A stretch of DNA of 64,000 bases from Rhexocercosporidium sp. MPI-PUGE-AT-0058 (GCA_020746875.1 JAGTJL010000004.1:62001-126000), one strand, 5' to 3'. Numbered from the stretch's first letter, positions 32,129 through 44,452 are shown. Translations and numbers: made by a program. Notes: generated from the sequence alone by a model not told the origin.

Positions 32129-33654
32129 ATGGAATTAGTCATGAACACACCGTCTGATGTTTCCTCGGAGACTCTTCCATCAGCCAGCCAATTTGCGGTA
32201 ACCCCTCAGAGTCAGCATTGGCGTTCTCCATCAGAAATCGATGTTGCGAAGAGTGCCGAGGGAAGTGTGAGGAAAAGAGGACGAAAGGGGCACACCAAAT
32301 CAAGAACCGGATGTCTCAATTGTAAACGAGCTCGAATAAAGGTACGCATGCCCCATATTCTGTCTCCACGAGGGACGACATTTATGAGAAATAGTGCAAG
32401 GAAAATCGACCTTCATGTGACTATTGCGCCCATCGTGATCTGAGATGCGAATGGCCCGAGATCCAGATCACCCAAGTCGGGGCAATGGTACGAAGATCTA
32501 GCCCTCCAAGCTTGATATCGGAGAACCCTAAATCACCACTACCCGTTTTTACGATCCAAGACTTCCGTCTGTTCAACCACTTCATACAATCAGCATATCC
32601 ATCGCACCCAGTCGGAAATGATGCTGTATGGACACACGAAATACCAAGTATTGCGCCGGATGTAAGCCACGCTATTCATTTCTCTGAGAATTTGCTGACC
32701 TCTTAGTACGATTTCCTTCTACATGCCATGCTAGCGTTAGCTGCAGCAGACATTTCCGCCAAAAGGGGTGATCAAGGGATGAGAGTGACCGCCATGACAC
32801 ACCGGGTGAAAGCCATTGAATCACTCAACAAAGCCATCGATGATGGTATCAAGACATTCATACAGGGCAACGCTATGCTCGCAACTTGCTTCGCTCTCTT
32901 ATTTCACTCGGTCTTCATTGATGACGGTTTAGGCGAATACATGTCTTTCATCCGGGGAACTGTTGCTATTGGTACGAAGATGGGATATGGTCGGATGAAG
33001 TTCATATTTGTGAAGGCGTTTTCCGATGAACAGCTCGAGTTCATTGGCCCTGCTCTGAAATTGGCGCCTCTGGTGCATCCCGATGTATCTAGAGCTGCTT
33101 GCAGGTCTTTGGAGAAGTTCGGATTCATGTGCGAAAAGCAATCGGAGCTTTTGCTTTACGGCACACTGCTGAGCATGGCTCGAAACCTTGTGACTTCCTC
33201 GCAGGATGGTAAGCTGTGACACTGCTTGGTAAGACTGTCCTGACTGACGGTATTATAGCCTACATGGAACTCCGAAAGTACTACGGGCTTTTCATGTTCC
33301 TATCACAAGAAGATTTTATCCACTTCATCAACCCTACCAATAATGTCGGAAAATTGCTCCAGGCCCATTTTGTGTCCCTGCAATTGATTGTCAGTATCCT
33401 CTCAAGTCGGTTCTCGTTCAGGGCTTACTGACTCGGAATAGATGACTCCTATCACAAACAGCGAGCGAGCACACCGGCAACTAGTCAATCCCGACGAAGA
33501 GCCCGATAATCCAACCAGATCAAATCCCACAGTTGGATGGTTGGCATCTCTGCATTCAAATATTCCACCCGAGATGATGGAGTATTTCGAGTGGACACTT
33601 TGGGTTGAGCAAGAAGTTCACAAAGGCAAGCTTTATTCTGGTGTTTATGACTAA
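32129..33654 (+). CDS. Zn2Cys6 transcription factor, Upc2-like
   Basis: Nuclear DNA-binding regulator of about 441 residues in five exons: 32129-32341, 32395-32661, 32707-33208, 33259-33389 and 33442-33654. The first intron splits the zinc cluster: SRTGCLNCKRARIK joins CKENRPSCDYC and then LRCEWP, giving the six-cysteine spacing. The basic start (RKRGRKGHTKSRTGC) and the helical rest with LLHAMLALAAADIS resemble the sterol-uptake regulator (Upc2) group of fungal-specific factors. A start at 32141 is also possible. The last intron has a weak GTCAGT donor. Its target genes are unknown; nothing next to it is clearly sterol-related. Confidence 0.82.
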
Positions 33655-34273
33655 TGTTCTCGAAGTGGTGGATTTGGATCAAAGCAGTTCCCGACTCGTT
33701 CAAGATCTTTAGTCGTTAGGCGGTCTGCTATTTGAATATCCATTGCTCGCATCATTCACGGGTCAAACCTCATGACTCCTTACACAGCCATTGTCAAAGA
33801 TTCTGCTTGACGATTTTTGAACCAACCAGACACAGCTTCAATCCGAAGAACCCAGTTCAGCCCAAAAGAGTAAATCGGATCGGCAGAATAAGCAGCGGGA
33901 CAAAGATACCCCGCCTGACGTACCAAGATCAAGAGAACTGTTGTGCAGGTTGATTGGGTCGCTTCCTCCCGTGTCTTTCGCGTTCCGTATCGCACCCCCT
34001 TTTGCGTCAGAGGCTAAGCCTTCGCCAAGCTTTGATGCCTTCGGTAGTGAGGCGCAGGGACAGAGAGTGTTAGACGAGAGAGTACAAGGCTGAATTATAG
34101 TAGATATATCAATGCTCTGAACCCAAGGCTAAGGAGAACGATTTTCTTTACCCATCAGCTCGCAAACGACTTTCATCGAAAAAGAATTTCTTCTGGTATC
34201 AACATATCAATCATCAAACCCTACGGCAAAGCAAGAAGCAGTTACAAACTCGAGACGAGCGACAGACACCAAG
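33655..34273. other. Intergenic, no supported gene
   Basis: Contains short frames only. The end is the promoter and leader of the next gene. Confidence 0.5.
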
Positions 34274-35320
34274 ATGTCCAAAACCGCTATAATGTCAACA
34301 TCAAGCACTGAAATCCCTCTCCGTCGGCTTTCTCTCAACCGCTACACACCATCCATCTTCTCGACGACATCCACCCTCCCACCATCATATGCCTCCTCCA
34401 TCGCCTCAACAACGCAAAGTCTCATCCCATCCTCCACGGCACCATTCAACCCAACCACAATCTTACAGATCCAATCCACCGGGAAAGCCATGATCTCGCT
34501 CCCACTTTCCACAAACGAGCTTTGCATACCGATCTTTGCCTGCGATAAAGATGGGCAGACAGAGCGGCCGAAATATCTGTCTATCAGACCTTCGAGGAAG
34601 AGTGGGAGTTGTTTCCTTGTTGACGCGAAGGATGAGAGTCAGACTGCTATTGCGAGGACGACGTATCGCTTTGGGCCTGGACGGCCGCCTGTGGTGAGGA
34701 TTGGAAAGGATGCGGATAGTTTCGTTGAGTCTGATGAGAACGATGTTGTTCTAGAGGCTAATGCCGATGCCGACAAGAAGACGGGTTCAAAGTCAAGCAT
34801 TACCCAAGCCGGTTATAGCGAAGGTATCTGTGGGGCACCTGCGGCGACACAGGGAAAGGCAGATGCAGAGGAATTCCCACTGACCAGCAAAAACCTGATC
34901 AGCCGCACGATTCAATTTGCATCCCCACGCCACGGAACATTCGAATGGAGATACTGCAGCCGCAAAGAAAAGGCTTCCTTCCCATCAACATCCAGCTCCG
35001 TATCTTCAGCACCGAATAACCTTCTCGTGCTGGAGAAAGTCTTCAAGAATGAAGATGGCAAGGAGAGTGGGCGTGTGAGGGTGGCACAATTCATTCGCGG
35101 AGAGGAGACACGGACACCGGGATCAAAGGGTAGTTCTGCAGGTAATGGAGGGAGGTTGGAGATCTGTTTGACAGGGACTGGTGAGAAGGGCGAGGGTGAG
35201 ATTCTTATTGATGAGGTTACTGTCGTGGTTACGGTTATCGTTATGTTGAAAAAGGAGATTGATAGATTGAGGGGTGCGCAGATTGCTGTGTTGAGTGCTG
35301 GCGCCAGCGGTGGAAGCTAG
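34274..35320 (+). CDS. Unknown single-exon protein
   Basis: 348 residues, one long frame without introns, starting MSKTAIMSTSSTEIPLRRLS (a second ATG lies six codons later). The first 60 residues are Ser/Thr/Pro-rich and probably disordered. The middle has LSIRPSRKSGSCFLVDAKDE and TIQFASPRHGTFEWRYCSRK, which look like beta-rich folded segments; the end has EILIDEVTVVVTVIVMLKKE, a short hydrophobic stretch followed by a basic and charged tail. I do not recognise the family. The even codon use and length argue for a real gene. Confidence 0.7.
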   Translation: MSKTAIMSTSSTEIPLRRLSLNRYTPSIFSTTSTLPPSYASSIASTTQSLIPSSTAPFNPTTILQIQSTGKAMISLPLSTNELCIPIFACDKDGQTERPKYLSIRPSRKSGSCFLVDAKDESQTAIARTTYRFGPGRPPVVRIGKDADSFVESDENDVVLEANADADKKTGSKSSITQAGYSEGICGAPAATQGKADAEEFPLTSKNLISRTIQFASPRHGTFEWRYCSRKEKASFPSTSSSVSSAPNNLLVLEKVFKNEDGKESGRVRVAQFIRGEETRTPGSKGSSAGNGGRLEICLTGTGEKGEGEILIDEVTVVVTVIVMLKKEIDRLRGAQIAVLSAGASGGS

Positions 35321-35822
35321 ACATGGCTCTAGTAGCTGATTGTCTTGGTGGTTTTTTTTTGGTGTCTGGTCGTGTACTTTAGGTAGATCTAGTTAGGGTG
35401 CTTGGTTGGGGTGTGGCGCATATTTTGCCATACCTTTCTTGTCTTCATTACTACATTCCATTTCTCTATTTGGTATCAAAATTTGATCATTACATTTCCG
35501 TTCTTAAGATATCCCCCTTCATTGCCCCGAGCAAACAATCTCCCCTAAACAAGAGGTGGCATGTCTCCCTCTTTTCATTTCCTCACATGGGTTGTGCAAC
35601 TGCCAAGAATAGGGGATGCATCTTATCTCGAGATGCCGCGCTTATCTCACCTCATCATCTATCTGTGTCCCCAGGATGTCATTCTCTCCTCACAGTCACC
35701 CTCGTCGTAGCCCGATCACCAATTATTCCTCTTCGAGATTCTCTTCAAAGCCAGTCTATAGCTGCAAGTCTGCAACTACTGCTGGGCTCACTCACTCTAC
35801 TTTATGAGCTACACAGCTTACC
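35321..35822. other. Intergenic, pyrimidine-rich
   Basis: T- and C-rich stretch typical of a fungal promoter. A plus frame at 35398-35967 overlaps the next gene in another frame and is not supported. Confidence 0.5.
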
Positions 35823-36848
35823 ATGGGTACCATGTCTGAACCTCAATCTCGTCCAACATTTGGCACCTTTCGATACATATCCAAAGGCATCAAGCCCACA
35901 CCAAGTACACATTTCTACCACCTCCCCACCCTTGCAGAATTTGGCGATGTTCGCCACCTCCCTATGACAGACATCCGGTATTCTCTCAATCTAAGCGACG
36001 ACTCACCCTACAAACTATCAACCCACGGCTTCACAGCTCGTCGCTCACCCACCACAATGTAATCGTCCATCTCCTCACATCAAGACTGGAACAACGAAAC
36101 ACTCCTCACAAACATCTACATACCCGAAGTCGAAACACTCGTCAAGTCGCTCACAGGCGCCAAAACCGTGTTCACAGACCAGCTCGTGATGCGAAACAAC
36201 CTGCACACAGAAGTTGACGGACTCGCAAGAGAAGAGACTGGAGATGAAATGCTGCAGTTCCCGAAGATGGTGGGCACGAGGGTTGGATCTGGAGGGAGCC
36301 CGGCGCCGAAAGTTCATCTAGATTACGCGCCTCAGGGAGCACGAACGCATTTGAGGAAGTATCATCCCAAGACTCGTGAGTTTTCGAGAGAGGTTGTGGA
36401 GGCCGAAGATCGATTGCTCGCGATGGGGGTGAGGCCTGAGGATATGAAGGATAGGTATGATGGACCGAGGTGGGCTATGTTTAGTGTTTGGCGGCCGCTG
36501 AAGACTGTACTGAGGGATCCGCTAGCGTTGTCTGATTGTCGGAGTTTTCCAGTCGAGGATTATGTCGAGTTTAGTGTTGTCTTTCCTACGGGTGTGAAAG
36601 ATGGTGATGTGGAAAAGGGACATGAGGAGAATGTCTTCTTGGCATACGGGAGTGATGACCATGAATGGTATTGGATCTCGAAGCAGGATCCGGATGAGGT
36701 ATTCGTCATACAGTTGTTTGACAGTGATGCGGAGAGGGAGAGACGAGGAGTTGCTGGCGGAGTAATGCACTCTAGTGTCAGCATTCAAGGCACGGAGGAG
36801 GAGGATGCAAGAGAAAGCGTTGAGGTCAGATGTATTGCAATTTGGTAA
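35823..36848 (+). pseudogene. AsaB/CmcJ-like (GA4 desaturase family) oxidoreductase gene with one in-frame stop
   Basis: A single frame of 342 codons encodes a protein of this secondary-metabolism family, which includes hydroxylases/desaturases and methoxylation enzymes related to Fe/2-oxoglutarate oxygenases. Landmarks are [13 protein letters not shown] near the start, EVETLVKSLTGAKTVFTDQL, the metal-site-like VHLDYAPQGA, WAMFSVWRPLKTVLRDPLAL and HEWYWISKQDPDEVFVIQLF near the end. The only break is TAA at 36060-36062, after residue 79 (SPTTM-stop-SSISS); the frame is kept on both sides. No intron of normal size removes it. The start may be 35823 or 35832. So it is a recent pseudogene, a read-through gene, or an assembly error. 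Which pathway it served is unknown. Confidence 0.75.
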
Positions 36849-38459
36849 ACATGGTAAAAGGACATGGAATCATCTGAGGCTGTGCGAGACGGTTGGGAAA
36901 AGAAATCGCAGTATGGATTGAGTACGTGAAGTTGATTCTTATCGTGCGGAAGTCTCTCAGCCCTATGTCTCCATTTCACACCACTCGGATCCAGTGAAGA
37001 TTACAGAGTCTGCGTATGTTGCTTCAACGACTTGCACCCATCCCTTCGGCCAATACTGAGACCGTAAAATGTTCTCGGTGATGTATTTTATATAGCTGAA
37101 AGGAGTGTGTATCGCGCTGTCCGCGGCTGTAGCGGTCATCTAAATTTTCTGATTAGTTGACTTTTATTATTTTGGTGGCATGCTTACTGGGAGAAATGAC
37201 ACCTCCTACTTCCTCCCGGAATCATCTTTCCATACATCAACAACTACAACAAGGTGTTCATAAACTCTAGGACCAAGATATAAATCGATTCATGACGCCG
37301 GACATGAAAAGAGCTGGCATGCAAGCCTTTGCCCCTGTTCATCTCATATACTTTAGTTCACAAGGTACGAAGCTTGGGTTGCAACTATCCACGACCTTTC
37401 AAGTCTTTGGAACTCATGACAATAATTTTCAACAGAGATAGAATGGAGAGTACGGTCTAAAGATCTTGTTCGCTAGAGTTCAACTTTTGAGACGATTGAG
37501 CATCAATCGGGCACAATCAGATGTAAGGTCTGTGTTTTCAACCGAAAAGACACCACACACGCTCGTTTCGTAGAACAACTCCTACTTATCACAGAACTAA
37601 GGTAACGTGACTCGCATTTTGCGCACGTGACAGTCGTCTGTTTCTGTCTTTTTTTCCCTTTCTTCTCCTTTTTCAATCAGTGCTTTCAAAAAAGCAGAAT
37701 AGTCACCCCAAGAAGGAAACCAGTCATCAATGCCGTGTGAGCTTAGATATCCGAAGTTTCTCGGCGTGCTGAGACCAAGACAAATCTCCAAGAACGACAA
37801 GCTTTCTCGGACGCCTTGTGTCAACATAACACATAGAAATATGGCCACATTGACCAGCTATTCTAGATAATTGAGCTTGCCCCTCGGGTCTATGAAAGAG
37901 AAAGCATTGTAACTCGTAAGTCTTAGCTTCCATTGGAAGTCAAAGATCAAGAGACAACCACCCCACTTTCCCCAGCACTCGCAGCTTCAAACCTCCTACT
38001 CCACAAAACAACCCGACATCCGGACAAACTCTAAAGATAAGATACGCACCCATGGTATCGGGAATCCCTAGTGATAGTGAAGGAAACAATACGACCTTTC
38101 ATCGAGTCCGGAGATGTTTCCTTGTGATCAGATGCCGAAAATGGATGGCCAGGTCGCAATACAACGTTCCACCGGCGAAAGTGGGGATACTCGGAGAAGT
38201 TGGTCCCTATTCACCGGCGATCCTATCCTCGAATCGCCCATTCACGGTCCATCAATTCAACAATCATCCTGACTCTTATCATCCGTCGCTAGAGGGGCGC
38301 TGATAGACTTCCCCGGGTCTTACCCGCATTGGGATGTCAGTCCGACGAAACATGAAGTATAATTATGGCCATGTCTGCTCGTCGTGACCCTTTCCTTTTT
38401 CCCTCACCTCCTCCCCACACTCTCATCGCCAAAGCTAAGGAAAGGACAAAGCCATCACA
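36849..38459. other. Gene-free stretch
   Basis: 1.6 kb without a credible gene; frames at 37597-37933 and 38052-38303 have no domains. Its right end is the promoter of the sugar transporter. Confidence 0.5.
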
Positions 38460-40179
38460 ATGGGAGTTCCAAGTGAAGTCGATGTCGAAAACACTGTGCG
38501 TGATGTTGCCGTTGGGGACAGGAAGGACCTTAATGCATCTGAGGCTAGACATGCTACTGAGGTCGAGCATCAGATGAGCTTCTTTGAGGCTGCGAAGCTG
38601 TACCCTGGTGCCGTCGGCTGGTCTATCTTCTTCTCCCTCGGTATAATCATGACGGCCTTTGATCCTCAACTGCTCGGTAATCTTTACGCCACCCCTTCGT
38701 TCCAGAAAGATTTCGGTTATCGGTTCGAGGGAGAGTATATTATCAGCGCAGCATGGCAGACTGGTCTCGGGATGGGGAATCCAATTGGTCAATGCGTGGG
38801 TGCTTTAGGAGCTGCATATCCCATGGAATGGTGGGGTCGTAAGAAGGTAAGTTCCCAGTCGTGGGACCAAGAAGATATTCTGACAGAAAGATAGACCTTT
38901 GCTGGTTGTGTCATTCTCACTGCAGGATGCATCTTCATCCAATTCTTCGCCCGATCCCTAAAAGTTCTGCTTGCAGGGGAACTCCTTGGAGGTCTCATTC
39001 TCGGAACCTATGCTACCATTGCACCTGCCTACGCCTCGGAAGTCTGCCCTATCGCCCTCCGTGGTGTGCTCACTGCATTCATCAACCTGTGCTTCGTGAT
39101 GGGTCAACTGATCGCCAACGGGGTGATTGCTGGAACTTCGCGACTCGACACCCATTGGGCATATTCTGCTCCATTCGCGACCCAATGGTTTTGGCCGTTG
39201 GTTATTCTGGTCGGTATGCCATTCGCACCAGAGTCGCCTTGGTGGCTGGTTCGAAAGGGGAGATTTGAAGATGCCGAGAAATCGTTACAGAAGCTTGCGT
39301 CCAAGGGATTGGATATGAAGCCAACTTTGGCCATGATCATCGAGACAGATCGATTGGAAGTCGAAATGGAAACTGGTACTACCTACCTCGATTGCTTCAA
39401 GCAAATCAACTGGAGAAGGACAGAAATTTCGATTGGTGTCTACACCATCCAGGTGTTCAGCGGAATCTACCTGGTCGGATATGCCACATATTTCTTTCAG
39501 CGTACGTATTCTTCGTGTCGGTTCGGGGTGCGTAGACGTGCTAATAGTTCCTAGTTGCTGGTCTTCCAGGTAGCAAAGCCTTCGATATGGGTGTTGGCTA
39601 CTTAGCAGTGGGTTTCTGCGGTACCGTGGCATCCTGGTTCCTCATTAACAAAGTGGGTCGTCGTCGCATCTACTGCTGTGGTCTTGCCACTCTTGCTGTC
39701 ATGATGTTCCTCATCGCTATCCTGGACTGCGCACCCAACTACGAAAACCGTCCCGGCGTGATCTGGGCCCAATCTACTATCATGGTGATCTGGAACGGCA
39801 TTTACGATTTGACGATTGGACCTGTCTGCTTCGTCCTCATCTGCGAAGTCTCTGCAACGAAAGTCAGAGCGAGGACGATTGCTGTTGCGACAGCTGTCCA
39901 AGCAGTGTGCGGTATTGCAATGACCGTGGCGATCCCTTATATGATCAACCCTGACGAGGCCAATATGCGAGGAAAGCTCGGATTCTTCTTCGGTAAGTCG
40001 ATCGCTCATTTTTTTTGCCAGACTTTGACTAAAGTGGATGAATAGGTGGCTTGTCGACAGTGTCTTTTGTCTGGGCTTGGTTCCGTATCCCGGAGACGAT
40101 GGGTCGTACTTACGAGGAGTTGGATGTGATGTTTGAGAAGAAGCTAAAGACCAGGGAGTTTAAGAACTACAAGTTGTAG
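38460..40179 (+). CDS. MFS sugar transporter, maltose/alpha-glucoside permease type
   Basis: Plasma-membrane proton symporter of about 521 residues, the usual length for fungal alpha-glucoside permeases with 12 helices. Four exons: 38460-38846, 38895-39501, 39555-39992 and 40046-40179, phases consistent. Sugar-porter signatures are seen: GRKKTFAGCVIL after helix 2, PESPWWLVRKGRFEDAEKSL in the central loop, WFLINKVGRRRIY, and the end motif RIPETMGRTYEELDVMF. An acidic start (MGVPSEVDVENTVRDVAVG) precedes SFFEAAKLYPGAVGWSIFFS. These match maltose-type transporters more than hexose transporters, but the sugar is inferred. No alpha-glucosidase gene is adjacent in this window, so it is not part of a complete maltose cluster. 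Confidence 0.9.
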
Positions 40180-41822
40180 ACAACTCCCCTTCTAGTGTAT
40201 GAGATCGAGGAGGAGTCACTTGGTGTTATGGCATTGCTCAAATTTCCAATGAACTCCGATGATAATGTATGAATTCTACAGTCACGTCAAATTTCTAGGA
40301 GATACCATTCGTAAAGTGAAACCAGATGTCATAGAATGATCGAATGGATGGACCAATTTGAGTCATTCAACAGCTGAAAATTATCTTTTTGTAATGGGCT
40401 ACCTCCCCCTCTATGGAATGCAATTTGAAACTTGGGATGTGCATATTAATAATGCAGGTTCTACATATTCCGCTCCGCATTATCAGGCGGTCTTGGTTGA
40501 ATTCTTTCAGACTCTAGCCTCGTAGCACGAAAATTCTAGTTTTTAGTAAATGCCGCATTGCAAATAAGCTTCGGCTCTTTCTCCTTATACTTAGCTGTGC
40601 ATCTTAGATTCAACCAATTAGTCAAAGAGCACTTCACAGTTCAAGCCAGTGTAATCTTGATTACGACGTTCCTCCTTGCTTATCACTAGTGCAAGTACTA
40701 GGCATCATAGTATCCAAGAAAGAATTCGAATATTAATTCATAACCAGGAGAGGCTATTATGCACAATCTCCTACTGTAGCAGTCCAAATGCCAATTCCAA
40801 AATTTAGATTCGTTCGTTATCCCTAAAATAAGCGAGCTTTCGTCATATCCTTTGTCATTACTTACTACCACAAGGGTCATGCTATTAGCCAGTCCCCACA
40901 TATAATGAACAACATAGTATGATTCGGAGATAGGGAAACGAGAATTTCGAGGCAATGTTCGAGCTATGATGGAGCAGAGCCTAGGGTTCGTTTACTTGTC
41001 ATACCCGAGTCACATGTAAACACCGATCTTCGCTAAGCTTTCGGGCCGTTCATCCCATCCTGGGGTTTCCCGCACAGCAATCGCAAAACCGCTGGCAATT
41101 AAAACTCCCTGTCTACGTCTCATTTATTGTTTTACCATGCTAGAGTAGACAAAAATCCTTCTTGCTAATAGAATATAGAACGTGTCATCCAAAAGCAGCC
41201 TCGATTGCTTGTGCGCCACCAGCCGGTAGTGGTCGCGCACTCAACTCATGGAAACCACGATATGTCTACACCAGTGCCTCCACCTTGGGGGAGTACAGAT
41301 CGAGACCAAGGTACGTTATGCGGAAGTAAAAGGACCTGTATCGCCCTGCATACGAGAACGATATGCTCGCGAATGGCAAATTTTTTAGGCGATAGCCAAA
41401 CGATGCGCTGGAACATAGCAGGTGCGTACTCTACTATTAGATTATTGGAATCGCTTAGTATCGGCGGTCAGAAGAAGAGTTTGCCTGGGTAATACAATTG
41501 CGGATCTGCACAACGAGGCAATGCAGAAATTTCTAAGATCTGTTGACCGTTGAGATTGCTCTCTTGTGTGACACTTTGAGGTTTTGTTACTGCCATTTAA
41601 GGAGTCGTCAACGACCTCCCTTCATAAGGTGCATATCTGCTTTCTTGTGTCGAGCTTCCGCGTTTCTTTGACGAGATTCGTACCGACTACGAACGACATT
41701 GACAAGTCATTGGAGTTACACAAGCAAACTTGTAGCTGCCACAAACTTCGAAACATCTTCCCCCCAACAACGAATTCCACAACCACGTCCACGTTTTTAC
41801 AGACAATCAAGATTCGGTGACA
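40180..41822. other. Gene-free stretch
   Basis: 1.6 kb of AT-moderate sequence with short frames only (for example 40698-40955 minus, 41205-41492 plus). I see no domain, RNA gene or repeat. Confidence 0.5.
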
Positions 41823-42629
41823 ATGCCATCTGTGACCTTCCAAGAAGAGCTCCGAGAGCTACGCGATGGCCTCTCCCGAGCATCCAACCTAATCGACTCC
41901 ACCCGCCGCTTTGGCATGCCATCCTCCACCGTCTCAAGTCTTCAAAACAGCCTCTCCTCCAACGTGCGCGCTATCGACAACGCATTCACCCGATGCCGTT
42001 CCGAATGCGGATCCGAATTCGAGCGCGGCGATACCATCGCTAGTGATGCCATCAATATATGCAATCGCGAGATCAGACGAGTCGAAACGAACTCTCATCA
42101 TCTGCGGCCTCGTGATCCAATAGAGAACGATGCCGGGCTTTACGATGGAAGACAGCTCGAGAGCATATACAATGGAGTTGAGAGGGATGTCGTCGCTGCG
42201 TTCGAAGGTCTGGCTAGGCGCCTTGGTGGTGGGACTTCAAGTCTTGGTGGGGGTGGGGGAGGAAGAGGATTGTTATCGCAGCTTCAGAACTTGTCTTCTT
42301 TTGCTAACTTGGGGTTGAGGGAGTCAGGTGATAGGCTATCAGATGGGGAAGTTACGATCTCGCGTCATGACATAGCGATGATCGTGCAGCATTTGAGAGA
42401 TTCTTGGGCCCAGGAAACTGTGAATGGAAGGACGATGTATGTCAATGTGTATGAGCCTAGCATGAGGAGGTCGGATCGGCCAAGGACAGGTTTTATCCAG
42501 GTTGAGAATGATCGCGGGCTTGGACTTGGGGGTTGGAGAGCAAGAGGAGATGGCATAGATGGGCTAGGTCGTAGTGTGCTCGGTCTTGGTCTAGGTCCGA
42601 GGGGTGCTGGTTTTATGTGGGATAGATGA
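41823..42629 (+). CDS. Unknown single-exon protein, Gly-rich in the middle and end
   Basis: 268 residues from ATG at 41823 (MPSVTFQEELRELRDGLSRA). The first 130 residues are helical with heptad-like spacing and two cysteines in FTRCRSECGSEFERGD. A poly-Gly linker (LGGGGGGRG) near residue 140 leads to a second helical block (DIAMIVQHLRDSWAQE) and a Gly/Arg-rich tail (GLGLGGWRARGDGIDGLG). No signal peptide or known domain. The intact frame and strong Kozak-like context support a gene; function is unknown. Confidence 0.65.
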   Translation: MPSVTFQEELRELRDGLSRASNLIDSTRRFGMPSSTVSSLQNSLSSNVRAIDNAFTRCRSECGSEFERGDTIASDAINICNREIRRVETNSHHLRPRDPIENDAGLYDGRQLESIYNGVERDVVAAFEGLARRLGGGTSSLGGGGGGRGLLSQLQNLSSFANLGLRESGDRLSDGEVTISRHDIAMIVQHLRDSWAQETVNGRTMYVNVYEPSMRRSDRPRTGFIQVENDRGLGLGGWRARGDGIDGLGRSVLGLGLGPRGAGFMWDR

Positions 42630-43294
42630 GTAGCCATAGCGTTTGATGTGAAGTTTAGTTTCTGTGGTAGGTGCATGCTTGACCTGGTGATTTTATTTGA
42701 AAAATTTTGTAGGAAAGAAATGATGAGAAGGATAATGGGTGGTAGGATGGGTAGATGATAACGTATCTAAATTCTTTTGAGCAATTGGAATGAAGTATCT
42801 CCTGCAGCGACTTGAATTTTTGTATTTCTTGACGGACCCAGGCTGAGGAACTGTCCATTTATTCTTAGCTAAAGCTTTCACTTGGGCATCGTAAATCAAC
42901 CACTCCTTTCATTTGCGAAGCACCATCATCAAATAAGCTAATTCAATTCGCGGCTGGTTCACACTGGTCATATCCTAGGGTCTAGGTCAGTCGGTACCAA
43001 ACCTACCGCTCAATGGGAAAGTAGCCCCTTTAGTTAAGCGAGGTCCCCAGTCCACAACCAAATACCCCAGTTCAGATATCAATACTGCAGTTGGAATTCC
43101 AAGCCCACCAGGCATATAGATAGAAGTCCTATTTTTATGATTTTCTCCAAATCTTTCCCTCACAATTATTCCGAATACACATTAGCACAGCTAACCCATA
43201 CAACATCAACTTGTCTTATCGTATTATTCTTCCTTCACATCACTTCACTTCAACACTATCTAGAAACACTAAACATTATATATCCACCGTCAAG
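42630..43294. other. Intergenic, promoter of the secreted protein
   Basis: No credible frame. Contains the presumed promoter and the leader of the next gene. Confidence 0.5.
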
Positions 43295-44452
43295 ATGAAG
43301 ATCTCAACCGAAGCTCTCATGAAGCTCCTTCTCCTTCTCCTCGCGACAGCTGGTATTACTGTTGCAGGGGTGATCCCTCAATCCGCGTGCCCACCAGCCT
43401 GCACCGACATCGTCTGGGATGAGGAGCACACTGGCTTCCAGTCGAGAATATGTACGATGTCTCATCCCTCCGTCGTTCGAGGAGGTCAATTGCGTATCAC
43501 CAGACGCTCCACCCAGGAACTCGATGATGATTTTGCAGTAATTTTCTCGGCTCTGATGTCAAATACAACAGAGACAGGTCCAGCTAGCTGCACCTCAAGC
43601 ACCACCACGAACGGCGCCGTGGATGAAGACCAAAGCCAGATCCATAAATCAAACCAAACATCCTGGTCTAATAGCACCTCTACTGCTCTCGAACGTCGCG
43701 ACACCTGCGCAACCCGCACCCTCCCTTACCGTACGCCCCTCATCGACAACCTAGAAGCCTCCTCCAAGAGCTGGTGTTTCCGCCCGGGCCCCTCTCCGAA
43801 CAACAACGACATAATATCACTCTGCCGGAACATCGCCCAGCTCTCCCTCCCAGGCTCTCGCGAATCACCCACCATCCCCTTCCACGACGACTACGTCGTT
43901 CAGCGCGCCAAAGGAGCCGGTACAAGCAATACCACCGTCGAGAATGGTGGGAGTTGTATCTGCGTCGCTGGCCGGGAACGTACGGCTGGGTTCAAGATTT
44001 GTAATTGTGATCGGTGTGATGCGTTGGTTATTAATCATGGACTGGCGGGGATGTGTAAGAGTTTGCAGGAGCAGTGTACAAAGAAGGGGTTCAGTAGTGG
44101 ATATATCAAATCTGCATTCGGGGGGGCAATGAGCAATAGTATTATCTCGCTGTTCACGTATCCGAGTGCCAAAGGCGGGAGGGAGGAGCTGGTGGAGTTG
44201 GATCCAGTGCTGGCGGAGGAGGGGGCAGTGGTGGGAAGTTGTAGGAGTGGAAGTGAGGGGAGGAAGGGGCAGGATTATTCGGGCCCGGTCATTGATTGTA
44301 GGACGTATGCTGTGGGCAGGTTTGCGGGTGGGAGGTGGTGTAAGGATATGGTTGCTGGGGGTGATAGGGTCTGGGTTAAAGAGAAGGAAGATCCGTTTGG
44401 GAAGTTGAGGGGTGAGGTGAAAGGTGGCTTTGGGCAGTTTGGAGATGTTTAG
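43295..44452 (+). CDS. Secreted cysteine-rich protein of unknown function
   Basis: Single-exon protein of 385 residues with a signal peptide when read from 43295 (MKISTEALMKLLLLLLATAG, cleavage likely near ITVAG). An upstream in-frame start at 43211 would bury the signal and is unlikely. Several Asn-rich glycosylation-type sites occur between residues 90 and 160. Conserved-looking Cys clusters include CPPACTDIVWDE near the start, KSWCFRPG, GGSCICVAG and KICNCDRCDALV, then CKSLQEQCTKKGFSSGY. I know no enzyme family with this pattern; an extracellular structural or effector-like role is possible. The same motifs appear in a decayed copy at 51094-51954, so this belongs to a small local family. 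The 3' half is Gly-rich at base level (GGAGGAGG). Confidence 0.8.
   Translation: MKISTEALMKLLLLLLATAGITVAGVIPQSACPPACTDIVWDEEHTGFQSRICTMSHPSVVRGGQLRITRRSTQELDDDFAVIFSALMSNTTETGPASCTSSTTTNGAVDEDQSQIHKSNQTSWSNSTSTALERRDTCATRTLPYRTPLIDNLEASSKSWCFRPGPSPNNNDIISLCRNIAQLSLPGSRESPTIPFHDDYVVQRAKGAGTSNTTVENGGSCICVAGRERTAGFKICNCDRCDALVINHGLAGMCKSLQEQCTKKGFSSGYIKSAFGGAMSNSIISLFTYPSAKGGREELVELDPVLAEEGAVVGSCRSGSEGRKGQDYSGPVIDCRTYAVGRFAGGRWCKDMVAGGDRVWVKEKEDPFGKLRGEVKGGFGQFGDV

Noticed and set aside
35398..35967. 189-codon plus-strand frame
   Set aside because: Overlaps the AsaB-like gene in another frame and runs through a pyrimidine-rich promoter.
36060..36087. Intron removing the stop in the AsaB-like gene (GTAATC ... 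TCAAG)
   Set aside because: It would be only about 27 bases long, well below the 42-base minimum seen elsewhere in the window.
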